From contig CM065303.1 in assembly GCA_032871835.1 (NCBI GenBank), positions 58,876,597-58,940,596 of the forward strand: 64,000 nucleotides of DNA. Reading direction: 5' to 3'. Made by a program: the position numbers and the translations under genes. Position 1 is the stretch's first letter. The number at the start of each line of letters is the position of its first letter. The notes under the pieces were generated by a model. It ran no database searches, was not told where the DNA came from, and saw only the letters and a list, made by a program, of their open reading frames with translations. Origin of the DNA: Dipteronia dyeriana. Taxonomy: Eukaryota > Streptophyta > Magnoliopsida > Sapindales > Sapindaceae. This document shows positions 12,580-23,994 of the stretch, one piece after another.

Positions 12580-12747
12580 CCTAAACTCTTCAAGAGGAAA
12601 AGTTAAGTAAATATACATTTTTCTCTTGAAATCATGGAGATGCTTGGAAGCTTGCCAATGAGGACCTAAGCTACTCATTACATAATCATCCCCAATGTGG
12701 TGTGGTTTGTCATGAAATAAGCAAATCATAAAATCGAGGTCCTTACA
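11015..12747. mobile_element. Solo-LTR-like insertion in integrase, copy 1 (1,733 bp)
   Basis: The element starts TGAAAATAACCC and ends GGTCCTTACA, so it has TG...CA ends. It interrupts the integrase codons for IHRG/VYENH. The flanks are ACCTC at left (11010-11014) and ACCCC at right (12748-12752); the integrase reading expects ACCCC, so this is a 5-bp duplication with one change. It matches 17,581-19,857 along most of its length (for example the AACCTAGAGGAGGGGTGAAT start and the CATTGGGGATGATTATG block on the minus strand near the other end). No internal coding region or second LTR is visible, so a solo LTR is the simplest reading; a short non-autonomous element is the alternative. It contains a (TG)n run near 12540-12577. 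Confidence 0.75.
12540..12577. repeat. (TG)n microsatellite
   Basis: About 38 bases of TG dinucleotides inside the nested element. The sister copy near 19,705 has only a short TG run, so the array expanded or shrank after the copies separated. Confidence 0.9.
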
Positions 12748-13179
12748 ACCCCGATGGATACTTTCTAATATTTGCCCACCTTCTGTTGGGCAGACACACT
12801 TATGTGAGGCCTTTGAAAATCCTCTTCTATACAATTCTCCTCCAACTATTGAATATCTGGTTGCTCTAAATCTGAGGCATTTTGCTTCAATCACCTCTGC
12901 TGGTAGCGTTCCATCTTCCAGATATTCCCTGATCGGGGTCATCCAAGTGGCCCGCTTTCCTTGGATCGCTCATACTTCTAATACTTCCCCTTTATTTTTT
13001 ATGCTTGGTCTTTTGAGGTGAGCAAAGGGGATAGTCTTCGACCGTATGTTGATAGTGGCTAATGACAATTTTGATAAAGCGTCTGCCTTCTCATTCTTTT
13101 CCCTCATGATCTAAGTAATCTTGTAAGCCTCGAATCTCCCGAGCAATATCCTGTCTATCCCCACATAAGCAACCATATT

Positions 13180-13860
13180 ATTGTCTTTGGCCTGATACTC
13201 ATCCAGGATTTGGTTTACCACCACCTACGAATCACTAAATATCTCTAAATCATATGCCCCTAGTATCGTGCAAACCTAAGTCCTGCCAAACATGTCTCAT
13301 ACTCGGCCATGTTGTCAGTAGCTTTGAAGTCAAACCGTAAGGCACATTCTACCTGATCACCCTCTGGAGTGGATATCAATATACCGACCCTGTTGTCGTA
13401 CATGTTTAACGATCCATCAACATGCAGCTTCCAGATAAATTCTTCATTCTCTTTCAGAATCATGATCACCTCGCCGTCTGGTTCAATGAACTCGGTGATT
13501 AGGTCAGTTATAACTTGCCTCTTTATTACGGCTCTCAGCGGATACGTTATGTCAAACACACTCAGCTCCACTGTCCATTTATTTAATCTCTTAGACACCT
13601 CAGGTTTAGATAGAATCTGTTTCAATGGGCAGTATGTGTAGACCTCGATCCTGTAAGCTTAAAAATAGGATCTCAACTTTATTGTTATTGTTACTAGTGC
13701 CAATGTCATCTGCTCGGCTGGTGAGTATCTTGTTTCAGCTGGTAGTAAAGCCTTGCCTATATAATACATAGGCTTTTGTACCCCCTCGTCCACTCTGACT
13801 AGTACGGATCTCGTTGCCACAGTTGTGATCAACAAGTACAAGTAGAGCACTTCCCTTTCC
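13180..13860 (-). pseudogene. Tat-type gypsy RNase H and second (archaeal-type) RNase H
   Basis: Two RNase H modules follow RT on the minus strand. The first (about 13860-13560) reads VLVRVDEGVQKPMYYIGKAL and AETRYSPAEQMTLALV, the ordinary gypsy RNase H. The second (about 13470-13190) reads FIWKLHVDGSLN, TDNMAEYETCLAGL and LEIFSDS, with the Asp-Glu-Asp acidic residues of archaeal-type RNase H in order. An extra RNase H of this type is a known mark of the Tat lineage and supports the classification. A frameshift near 13260 and a stop just after FSDS break the frame. The enzyme would remove template RNA and primer during reverse transcription. Confidence 0.8.
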
Positions 13861-13879
13861 AGAGGTTTAGATAATATTG

Positions 13880-14848
13880 GTGTTTTGCCTAGGTACTCCT
13901 TGATCTTTCAGAATGCCTACTCACATTCATCTCACCATTCTACAATTTTTCCCTTCTTGATTGCTCTAAAAAAGGGTAACCATTTATCCGTCGATTTGCT
14001 AATAAACCGATTCAAGGATGCTAAATAGCCTGTCAACCTTTGAATTTCTTTCAGGGTTCTTGGGGATCTCATCTCTTCTAATGGCTTTATCTTTTGTCAA
14101 TTTAACTCGATTCCTCTCTGATGAACCTTGAAACAGAGGAATCTTCCTAAGGACAGCCTAAAAATGTACTTCTTTGGGTTTAGTTTCATGCCAAACTTCC
14201 TTAAAAACCCCGAATGTCTTCCTAAGATCTGTTGCATGCTTTCCAGATGTTGAGCTCTTTGTTAACATTTCATCCACATACACCTTCATGTTTCTGCCAA
14301 TCTGTTGGGCGAACATCTTATTTACTAGATTGCCCCGACATTCTTGAGACCAAAAGGCATAACTTTGTAGCAGTATAACCCTTAATCAGTTGTGAAGAAG
14401 GTCTTGTCTTCATCGGGTTCAAACATTCGGATATGGTTGCAAAACTATATTTCGAGCATGCTTTATTAAGGTTAGTGAAATCTATACATATCCTCCACTT
14501 ACCGTTCTTCTTCTTTACTAGCACCACGTTGGCAACCCATTCGGGGTACTGCACCCCCATTATAGATCCTAGTTCTAACAACTTCGCTACTTATTCTTTG
14601 ATTGCTTGGCTTCTCACTGGGTTAAACCACATTCTCTTCTGAATGGATGGTTTCAGGTTGGGATCAACTGCTAAGTAATGGGAAATTAACTTTGGATCGA
14701 TCCTGGACATATCTTCATGTTTCCATGCAAACACGTCTTTATATTCCTTCAGCAAGTTGATCATGTCATCCCGAATTTGCTTTATCAGCCGTGCCCCGAG
14801 CTTTATAGTCTTATCGGGGTTATTATCATCAACTGTAACCTCCATCAT
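13880..14848 (-). pseudogene. Tat-type gypsy reverse transcriptase
   Basis: The N-terminal part (14848-14591) has NLLKEYKDVFAWKHEDMSRI and PKLISHYLAVDPNLKP, characteristic of Tat and Athila RTs. It continues with YPEWVANVVLVKKKNGKWRI and CIDFTNLNKACSK (about 14560-14460). The catalytic YVDD box reads YVDE at 14280-14269, so the second active-site Asp is changed to Glu. Several frameshifts and stops separate the blocks. RT copies the element RNA in the cytoplasmic particle; this copy cannot be active. Confidence 0.85.
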
Positions 14849-14860
14849 TGGTTCATCTTT

Positions 14861-16095
14861 CTAGCTCTTCCCATCTTTCAGAGATGTCTCCCTCTGGTCC
14901 AGGTCGAACAGGTTGGGCCTTTCTGCTCTTGCTTCTACTTCATCCATCTTTAGGTCTCCATCTTCCCCTTGGATGTCTATATGCATTACCACCGATTCTG
15001 CTTTTTCCCTGTTCACAACAAGATTCGCCTTTCTCACCCATTCTTGTGAGTCTTTCATGATGCCTACCCCAGCTTTCGTTGGAAACTTCATTGTCAGAGC
15101 ATAAGTGGCAGTCACATCTTTTGTCCTGTTCAGAAAAGGTCGACCCAACAAAGCATTGTATGACAAATTTTCTACACTTACAACCATAAAATCCAATAGT
15201 AATGTCTTGGTGTAGGAAAACCTCTTGATCTCCACAGGTAGCTTCACTGTTCCCAAACGACCTCACCTCTGCTCCTCTGAATCCCCTTATCAAGACCCTG
15301 AGCGGCTGGAGATCCTTTCTCTATAGCCCCAATTGATTGAACACTTCTATGCTCAGGATATATGTTGACCTCTTATTTTTGATAAGCACTCTTCTCACTT
15401 CTCTGTGGCCTATACAAAATAACACAATTATTGCATCATTTGGCATTACTTCTAACCCATGTCTGTCTGCCTCAGAGAACACTATAGGGTCCCATATTTG
15501 TTTGAGCTTTTCTGATCGGATCCCAGCGAGTTAACTTCCAGATTCCTCTGACTATCCATGGCTTCTCTACCTTCAGGCATTTTTTATCGACTGCTACCCC
15601 CAGTGTGTAGCCCACCAAAATAGTGTTGATCGCCCCATTGTCTAAATTTCTTCTGGGGCTTCTCTAGCTCTTGTCACATTCCTCATTCGTGGTGTCCTTG
15701 TATTGGTCATCCCTATTCCTTATGACCATATCCTTGAAGTGCCCTTCTCTGATCAGTTTTTCGTTGTAGTCCCTCAGTTGATAGCATTTGGAGGTCTCAT
15801 GGCTATTCTCCTGATTAATTCTATAGTATTTGTCCTCACAAAGCTCGACTGTCTCGGGGGTTTCTTGTATAGATTCTTGTCTTCTATCACATTCAATATT
15901 TCCTCTTAACTACTGGCCAACGGGGTGTAATTGGTGTATTGCCTTTTAATGTGCTTGCCACCCATTATCATCATCCTTGCATCCATCATTACCCTTTCCC
16001 CTGCTGCCTTTTTGGTCGCATTTGCCATTATTCTTCGAATTACCATCCTTATGCTTTTGGTTGCTCTTGGGCCGACTGATAACATCATAAAATAC
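14861..16095 (-). pseudogene. Tat-type gypsy protease and gag-protease linker
   Basis: From 15256 to 14861 the frame is open and carries SVENLSYNALLGRPFLNRTK and then MKFPTKAGVG, the C-terminal half of the aspartic protease of Tat elements. Upstream, in broken frames, the text INTILVGYTLGG resembles the VINTIFGG motif that precedes the protease in this lineage (about 15635-15600). Further upstream a Lys/Arg-rich stretch (about 16090-15950) would be the nucleocapsid side of gag. Frame breaks are numerous. Confidence 0.7.
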
Positions 16096-17580
16096 ACATT
16101 TTAAGGTCCCTATTTCCTATCGTTTACTCTCGTTTGCTCTTGTTTTTGAGCAAATTTTGCATTTAATATTTTTGTGAGCCTTGTATAGGTTATATTCGTT
16201 AAAATAAGGGGTTGAGCTAAATTGAAGAGTTTTGGAGTTAGAAGGGCTAGAATTGGAATTGCTCGTGCAGTACACTCAACTTGGAAAAGTCATATCTCCC
16301 TCCTCCAATCGAACTACGTTATCTGTTACCACTTTTTGGAAAGCCCGGGATGTCTAATTTCAATATGTTTTTACAGATTGAAATTCTAAGGCTTGTGAAG
16401 AAAGTTATGGCCGTTTTAATAACGGTGTGCGAACCTGAGAACTACCCTCTGCGAAAGATCCGTTCGAGGCTCGAGAGAACTCTCAAGTGAATTTTTGGGC
16501 ATTAATTTCCATGAGAAAAGTCTTCACTCGAGGCTCGAGTGGACTCTTGAGTGAAAATGTCCTATTTTCAACTAATTTCAGCCACTATGTGAAGGGCAAT
16601 CTTGTACTTTCAAATCTCATTTCACACTCTAACGTCCATACTTTACAAACAACCCATTTTCTCCATCTTTTCTATGATGCTAGCCGACCCACTCTCCATC
16701 TTCCACCAATCACATTCATCCTTTGACTTCTCCCACCAATCACCACACATGCATTTTCTACACACCCCGCACATTCACTCATTCTCTACATCTCCCACTC
16801 ACCAACTTTCATTCATAGACAATACACACAATTCATTTTCTCCTCTCACAATCGAAAACCTCTTTTCTCTCTTCCAACTTCTTTTCTTTTCTTTTCTTTT
16901 CTTCATCTTCTCCACCAAATAAGTGCGAGCATCAAGCTCCCATAGAAGATTTTCCTCCATTGGATCTCATCATACACCTCTACCACCATTTTTAAAACTT
17001 CTTCTACCATCTTAGAGTAGATTGTAAGGAGCTATGAGTGGTCTTTGGACCGATTTCGAGCTAGAAAAGCATGGAGCATCTTTGGAGGAGTAATCTTTAA
17101 GGGTTGTCTCTTTTATACTCTTTTATATCTTGTTTTACTGATTCTACTGCTCCTTCACCCAGGGAACGAATGTGGCTTCGCTACCTAAAGAGATAGTTTA
17201 GAGTTCTTGCTTAAAAGCAGATTCAAAGAGAAAAGATCCGATTCCTTCAGCTTGATGTAATCACCAAGTTGGGAATTTTGTAAACCTACACTTGTGCAAT
17301 ATATGTATGATTATTCTTAAATTCATTTCAGTTTTGTTCTACTCTTTGATTATGCAAGTTAAAATCTCTTTTAATGAAATTCATGTGTTAAGGGCCAAAA
17401 TTGACATGTATGCATGATTAAGATTAGGAGTAGACTAATTTAGAGTAAGAGTAGTGTAATTTAGCATCCCATGTTTGTTTATATGTTGGTTGATGAACTA
17501 AAATATCATGCTTTGAATGACTTGAGTGATAGAGCTTTAGCTCTAAAGAGTGGGAAAGGCTTGGTTGATACATTTGTATG

Positions 17581-19857
17581 TGAAAATTCCCTAAAGCGTG
17601 TGTCTAATAACCTAGATGGGGGGTGAATAGGTTTTTAATCAAGTCAATTGTCAATTTTTCTTGATTAGTCAATATTCAAAATTCACCCAATAAAATAAAC
17701 ATACAGCATCAAGTGTAAAGTGCGGAAATATAAATAACACAAGATGTATACGTGGAAACCCTCCAAATAGGAAAAACCACGGGTTGTTAAGTGAGCCACA
17801 TTCGATCGCAAAAATCCACTATACTATCAAAGGTTACACCCTCAAGTGATTCTCGGACTCTCACTCTCGACAACCTCAGGCTATGGACACCTCCACTCAC
17901 CACTCTTGGTTCAGTCCCTAGTGATATCCCCTGATACACTACTCTTGGCGTGAATGCCTCCTACTCTACCCCCTTGAGCCTTTTACAGTGGTACCCGACC
18001 AATTGCTTGTCAACCCACCCTTGGTTGCGAGGCTTTTCTTTCTTATGCAACTTCACACCGAAGCCATAAGACTTGACTCAATGAAGAGTTCAAAAACCTA
18101 TATGAATATGATGAAATATTCAAACATGCAAATAATGCTAGGCAAAACACCCATGCTCATATGATGATGAATAATGCTTATCTAGGAATTTAAGAATGTC
18201 ACCAAGTACAATTCCTAGATATCAATGTCTAAATGAATGTTCATAGAGACTTAACTAGATATAGTTATGCAACATTATATCCAAGTTATCAAACAAAGCC
18301 ATTTCAACATATGTTGTCATTAAACATGGCATGATCATTAAATGCAATCATCAAAATGCAATCAATATGACCTAATTAGCTAGAGGCAACAATGACCTAA
18401 ATGCTAGCTATCACAAAAGCCATATCAACACAAGTTGTCATTAAGCATGGCAAGGACTATAATGCAATCACAAAATGCAATCAATGAGTCCTAATCAATA
18501 ATGTCTAAATGCAATACATAGAGACTTAGCAAGAAGGGTAAATATGTCACAAATTCAAGCTATCAACAAACAAACCCAATCATGTTATCAAGACTCATAA
18601 ATATATGCAATAAACTAGATTCTAGGTATTTAATCATGCAATAAACACATAATCTAGAGTAAGAATAACAATAAAAGATGTTCAATGAAGTTCTTACTTA
18701 CCTAGTAATGAAACCAAGAACACCCATGCTCATATGATGAAGAATGATGCAAGATGGAGATGGGTTTTGGGTTTGGAGAGTCAAAAACATAGCTTGAAGA
18801 TTTCTCTCTCTAATGAAGGTTCTCTCACTCTAAAAATGTGTTCTTTGAGCTCTAAAGAGGCAAGAAAGAAGAAGAGAACATATATGTAAAAGCCCTAGAC
18901 AAAACGACGTAGTTTTGGACTTGGGAAACAAAATCCCGTCATGACCGATGTGTATACCCCTGACTAGGCAAGTGTCTAGGCAGCTGTCCAGGCAGCAGCA
19001 CACGGCTGGACACTACTGCTGCCTAGGTCACTGGCTAGGCATGTTCACCAAAAGCGGTCTAGACCGTTGTACACGCCTGACAGCACAACAACTTGAGCTT
19101 TGAGTGACCCAAAACATGATCAAACGACATCCAAACATTTCTTATAATATACCGTTGAAAAGTTATGGAAGTCTACTTTCTACTTAAATTTACAAAACAT
19201 GATTTAGATATCTTTAGAAAAATTTATGGTCATTTTAGTGACCAAGGGTCATAAACGGATAACAACAGAGATGCCCTATTTTTGTGGTCATTTTGGAGAT
19301 TTCAAAACCAATCCAAACGATCATGAAATATTAGGAATAATATACCGTTGGAAAGGTATGGGTGTCTAGTTTGTACATAAACTTTTAAAACTTATTTTGA
19401 ATCATTGTATAAAAAGATATGGTCATAAGACCATACAAAGGTCAGTTTTGAAAACATTTAAATCATTAAAATACACTCTTTTGAAACTAGACACCTTACT
19501 CCATATAACCAAACCAAGAGAAGAATGAGACCTTCTCATTTGGTCACTCAACATGCTAAAACAAGCACACCATCGTGCAAGCGCGAACACAACACAATAC
19601 CACACTTAAATCTATAAATGAAGTGCAAGTGTGATTGTGAAGAGATGCACACATATAAACAATATCAACACAAATGCAAGATCAACAAAGCATGCATGAG
19701 GTGTGTGTGTGCACCTAAACTCTTCAAGAGGTAAAGTCAAGTGAATATACCTTTGGAAAGCTTGCCAATGAGGACCTAAGCTACCCATTACACAATCATC
19801 CCCAATGTGGTGTGGTTTGTCATGAAATAAGTCAATAATAAAATCAAGGTCCTTACA
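17581..19857. mobile_element. Solo-LTR-like insertion, copy 2 (2,277 bp), perfect 5-bp duplication
   Basis: It starts TGAAAATTCCCTAAAG and ends AAGGTCCTTACA, and is flanked by GTATG on both sides (17576-17580 and 19858-19862). It is a second copy of the 11,015-12,747 family. Shared blocks include the CCTAGATGGGGGGTGAATAGG start, the ACTCACCACTCTTGGTTCAG block (17,894 and 11,321) and the final 180 bp. It has roughly 500 bp more than copy 1 in its right half (about 18,920-19,560). There is no visible internal region or second LTR. It sits within the 16,101-21,042 insertion, making a three-level nest. Confidence 0.82.
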
Positions 19858-20149
19858 GTATGCTTAATTAAGTTTGGTTCAATATTATTGTGCTTAATGG
19901 GTCTTTGTATTAAGACACAATTATCCATCATTGGTTGGATTGGCTGATAAATTGATTTTGGTGAATTCCCAAATCAAAAGAATGAACCCTTGACTAAAAT
20001 TGAATGGTCTTAATGTATAATAATCAACTTGCTATATATTATTGTTTGGTGAACTTGTTTTCCATTTTGTGCCATCCTAAGGAGGTTGATAAAACTGAAT
20101 CCTTGACTTAGAAGTAAAGATAAACCGAATTCCTCTTATGCTTGTGTTG

Positions 20150-20715
20150 TAATATGGATATTTAGTGTGCTTAATGCTTTCACTCAGTTATCCACCTTGT
20201 GAATGACATTTAGGTTACTATATATCGCGTGGTTCACATTTGCATGCTTAGCGTGATATCCTCTACATTCGACCAAAAAGTTAAGAGATCACTAGGCTAA
20301 CGTGTAAAGCTCGTATGTGTGTCCCACCATCCTTAATGGTTCATGTTTATGCATGGATGCAATCTCTATGCGCTCGAGAGAGGGTAAAGACTAATTAAGG
20401 GGACACGAGCATATAACATACGTGTTATATGGATATCTCGTATTCTTAATGCTTTTACTTGGTTGTCATCCCATATTTGGTTAGTTTCATGGATGATTCA
20501 TTGGTTGTAGTATGGCCCACATAGTTGCACATTACATGCCAAACTAAACGTCATGTGTATGTGATCAGAAAGTTGAGAGATCACTAGGATGGTATACATG
20601 GCTCTTTTGTGTGTTCCAAGACACTTAATGAATCCATACTTTGTGTGGATGTGATCTCTAAGACACCGAGGGAGATTATAGATTAATTAAGGGAACACAA
20701 GCCTATGATATACTT
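20150..20715. repeat. Two-unit tandem duplication, about 275-292 bp per unit
   Basis: The order of landmarks repeats: ATATGGATAT (20152, 20427), then CTTAATGCTTT, then AGAGATCACTAGG (20285, 20577), then a TTAATTAAGGG-type block (20392, 20685). The spacing is 275 bp at the left landmark and 292 bp at the middle ones, so one unit gained a few bases. It lies inside the nested insertion and is non-coding. Confidence 0.75.
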
Positions 20716-21047
20716 ACACATTTGAGAGACTAGGTGAGTCTAGCACTTAATTTGGAGGATTGTCATGGTCGAGTCATTTCCCTAGTGTATCCGCATTTCA
20801 TGCATTCTGTCCATTCCATCCTATCTTTGTACATATTATTTATTTATGTAGTTTGTTAGTTAGTTTGCCATTTACTTTCCCTACATTCTTTTCACATACG
20901 TAACACACGAGTCCGCTCGGCGTTTTGTAATAATAGCTAGAACTAGAGGCGATTGATGAATCTCACCTCCATGTGGAACGATACCCTCGCTTGTCGCTTT
21001 ACTAGTCTTTTGCTAGTTTAGAGCACATTGCATAGGAACTTTACATT

Positions 21048-22455
21048 AATATCTTTTTTGCATCCGTAATTCCCAAACAACAGAATCCGTTAGTATCACC
21101 GACCCCATGTATAAGCTCTCCCCCATGAGCTATCTGTTCCTCCTCCGCCATGGTATATCTTTCGACATAATCCACCATGCTGGCATACATCGGCGGTCCC
21201 TTCTGCCTCAGGCTTAGCTTCAAGTGGCTATCCTACAAACTATTAATAAATACGGATACTATTGCGTCATCATTGGGATCTTGTACCTCCGACACTTCTT
21301 GCGAGAACCTTGGTAAGTAATCATTCAACTTCATGTCCTTCCTTTGTTTTAAGGTTGACAAGGCTGATGTGGATTTCTTCCGCTGGATATTTCCCATAAA
21401 CTGCCTGGTGAAAACTTGTGTCAGCTCCTCGAAGCTCCTGATGGATCCTGTTGAAAGTCCTCCAAACCACTTGGATCTCTGATCTGCCAATATCTGTGGG
21501 AACATTCTACACATGAGAGTGTCATCATAATCATAATGCGCCATTGCGCTCTGATACCTTTTTACATGCTTCTGCGGGTCAGTATCTGACTAGAATTGTT
21601 CCATGTGCGACATCCTGAATTTATCCAAAAAATGATCATGCCTTATAGAGTCAGCGAATGGACTTTCGGAGTTACCGATCATCAGGTTTCCCAAGCTTTG
21701 TCTTCACTTAAAAGCTTATATTCTTCTGAGAATGACCTCTCATTCTCCTTCTGAGTCTCCACGCTCATCAAACTTCTGGCGGATGGTGAGTCCATATAGG
21801 TCCCTAGGGACTCGTCCGCTGATCTAGGCACCGTATGGGTCACGTTTGATCACAAGGGTTAGCTCTCTACGTATTCTAGGGGCCGTTTCATCATCACTCG
21901 AATCCAAGCGGAACCATTTCCTCTGGTTGTCATGCCTATCTACCTACTCGGGGTAGATTTCTCCTCTAACATACATCCCTAAACCTTCCCGTGAATTGGA
22001 CTCCCTGTGCCCTCTAGTTCCCCTATCTTCTTAGAGATCGTTTCTTCTATGTGAACGTTCCCTTCTTTCATGATGCTCTGCCTTATCTCTTCTGGACTTT
22101 TGGGGTGCTCATAGAGTGGTTACCACTATTTCAGAGCGTATCCTGGGATCTTGGGCCACCACCGGCTTGAAGAGCTAGTACGGTGAACTAAGGTTGGCAG
22201 TGGTAATTATGTTGATTCCCTGTCTAACGGCATCGTCAATGACTTTCCATAGGGAATCCTAAATTTTTGAAACGCATATAGTGAAATACCAGCGGTTACA
22301 TTTGTGGATGTAACAGTATTAGGTCTGGTAGATGGTAGAGTTCTTGAGGGTGAATCATCTCTGGCGGCATCAACATCAATAGGGTTGGGGATGTTAGTGT
22401 CGCGCGAGACATCGATATTGCGGGGAGATAGACTTCTGTCTCAGATAATGGCCAT
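21048..22455 (-). pseudogene. Tat-type gypsy gag
   Basis: The capsid part is clear on the minus strand at 21,580-21,048: DTDPQKHVKRYQSAMAHYD, then SKWFGGLSTGSIRSFEELT, then VFTRQFMGNI and LKLSLRQKGPPMYASMVDYV. A long charged N-terminal region runs back to the probable ATG at 22455. The fifth codon of that frame is already TGA and further stops follow, so gag is not translatable as it stands. The C-terminal end is separated from the protease side by the nested insertion. Gag would form the particle that holds the element RNA. Confidence 0.8.
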
Positions 22456-22521
22456 GATATCATTTTCTTGAAAACTCTTCCTAAAACTAATTACTCAAAC
22501 TAAATACTAACGGAGGTTCAA

Positions 22522-22539
22522 CCCCTCCTTCTAGCGCCA
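22522..22539 (-). other. Primer binding site of the Tat-type element
   Basis: On the minus strand, TGGCGCTAGAAGGAGGGG begins six bases inside the LTR end. A TGGCGC-type site is usual for Tat and Athila elements; I think the primer is an Arg- or Asp-type tRNA but did not test it. Confidence 0.7.
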
Positions 22540-22544
22540 ATTAT

Positions 22545-23361
22545 TGACGGTGATTTTTAGATTGATTGCAATTCACCACACGTCTCACAAATAGACGTAA
22601 ATTAATATGAATAATAAACTGTGAAAGAGAGAAAGAAAAAATGGAAACAATATTTTACGTGGTAAAACCTCAATGTAGGGAAATGTCCACGGTTGCCAGA
22701 AGCGGCGAGAAAAATTCATTATGAAAAAGGATGATTACAACGTTCAATCACTTTTGCTCTCTTATAAATAGAATTTTCGTTAACCCCTTTATTGGTGTTA
22801 TTATGGTCTATTTATACATGCATAGAATCATAATTCTTAGTGTACAAGCAAGGAAAGTTCCTGTAATTAAATAAAACTCTAACTTATTGGAGTCGTGTTA
22901 TCTTTCTTCCTTATTTTTCATTGATTGTGTTTTAACGATATTGGGTATTGTGCCTAATCTGCACCTTGATATTTATAAGGAAGTTTATTTCCTTATCAAA
23001 GTGTTCTTCGGGATGTCTTGTTTGGGTCGGATTCTTCTTCTGCGTATCAGAGTCGTACCTTCATTAAGCTTGAATATTATACATGTGTTAGTTAGCAGTT
23101 CATCTGCCAATGCTGACCAAAATCCCTTTCCCTGATCAGCGATTTCACCTGATCATATACTTTACCCCAACTATCTTGATGTCCCCGATCGGGTCTTCTT
23201 ATCCGATCATCTATATCATCTATATCATCTTGGTCGGGAGGCTTATAGGTCTTTATCGTCAACTTAGGTTGGTTCGGTTTGTTTGACCTTTGGTGATATG
23301 GCACCCCCGACCCTTATCTCTTTTATTGACGCGTTATATCGTCCAAATTACACTAACAACA
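22545..23361 (-). mobile_element. 5' LTR of the Tat-type gypsy element (817 bp)
   Basis: On the minus strand it begins TGTTGTTAGTGTAATTTGG (23361 downward) and ends AAAATCACCGTCA (22545), next to the primer site. Its outer 121 bp match the LTR remnant at 4691-4810. ORFs seen on both strands here (for example at 22887 and 23092) are not genes. Confidence 0.82.
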
Positions 23362-23990
23362 AGTTTAACTACCCGATCGGCTTTAAACGTATCTTGGTCG
23401 ATTTGTTCAGTCTGACCGTCCCGTCTAGTAACATCAAATGTGACTTGGTCAAATACTGATTGGTTGACTTTTTTGACCGTGCTTATTTTACCCATTCGGT
23501 TTATTCGACTGTCCACCAATCACTAAAGACTGTTTTTCTTCTCTGATGTCGTTGCCTGTCATATATTCTGGATTATTTGCTATTTTTGCTAACATGTAAT
23601 GCTACCGAAAAATCTCTGTAACAACTGCATATGACCATTAATAGTGTATGGGTATAAAAGTTAAATTACAGGTTTTCAGATGTTGTGTTTTGAAAAAAAA
23701 ATAAGTTAACTTTTTCATTCAGATTTCAGATAAAAAAAACATGTTGTACGGACTTTAGATTCCTACCCTATTCAGATTTCAGTACGGTTTAGACCTGTTT
23801 AGATTTCAGATAAAAAAAACGCCACATAAGTCCCTCAAATTCTCCAAAACCTCCTTTTGACCTCTGAAAATCTCCAAACACACCTCTTGGGAATAATAAC
23901 CTGAAAATTCTCAAACAAACAAATTAAAAACCTAAATAGCTCGAGAAACAATCATTTGTTAGAGGGAATAGGGATCAAAAACATATACAA
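23362..23990. other. Unassigned flank of the Tat-type element
   Basis: No credible gene. TTCAGATTTCAGATAAAAAAAAC-like text occurs twice (about 23,720 and 23,800), suggesting an old small repeat. The short minus-strand ORF at 23334-23519 has no recognisable domain. Confidence 0.5.
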
Positions 23991-23994
23991 TAAA

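Larger units (their letters stand above)
9981..12960 (-). pseudogene. Tat-type gypsy integrase, split by a nested element
   Basis: Integrase would join element DNA to the chromosome in the nucleus. Reading from 12960 downward: an N-terminal region ending ESIHRG, whose text resumes after the insertion (11014 downward) with VYENHSKGKSLAHK from the zinc-binding domain; the DDE core with VDYFIKWAEAES (first Asp) and ITDNGTQFD (second Asp) at about 10750-10600; and a C-terminal domain with AAYQQRDVKYYNSRV-type text and RIYQLGDLVLSPGSLADKWKG (about 10310-9990). At the third catalytic position, TNGQLKIVNK has Lys where Glu is expected (near 10525). Stops at about 10535 and 10330 add to the damage. 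The 11,015-12,747 block is a separate insertion. Family assignment is firm; the copy is dead. Confidence 0.85.
16101..21042. mobile_element. Nested LTR-like insertion separating gag from protease
   Basis: The gypsy text stops at about 16100 and resumes at about 21043, with ACATT on both sides (16096-16100 and 21043-21047) as a candidate 5-bp duplication. Without the 2.28-kb element inside it, the insertion is about 2.67 kb. It has no coding capacity that I can see. Motifs such as CCTATTTCCTATCGTTTACTC at left and CATGTGGAACGATACCCTCG near the right end are of the type seen in plant LTRs, and a solo LTR or short non-autonomous LTR element is likely. The termini are not TG...CA, so the exact ends and the class remain uncertain. 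It contains a 275-292-bp tandem duplication at 20,150-20,715. Confidence 0.6.

Noticed and set aside
12358..12942. 194-residue minus-strand ORF as a complete gene
   Set aside because: Only its first part is integrase. It then runs across the insertion junction at 12,747 into the nested element and a (TG)n run.
23092..23519. Minus-strand Asp/Arg-rich ORFs
   Set aside because: Lie in the LTR and its flank; no domain and no support for expression.
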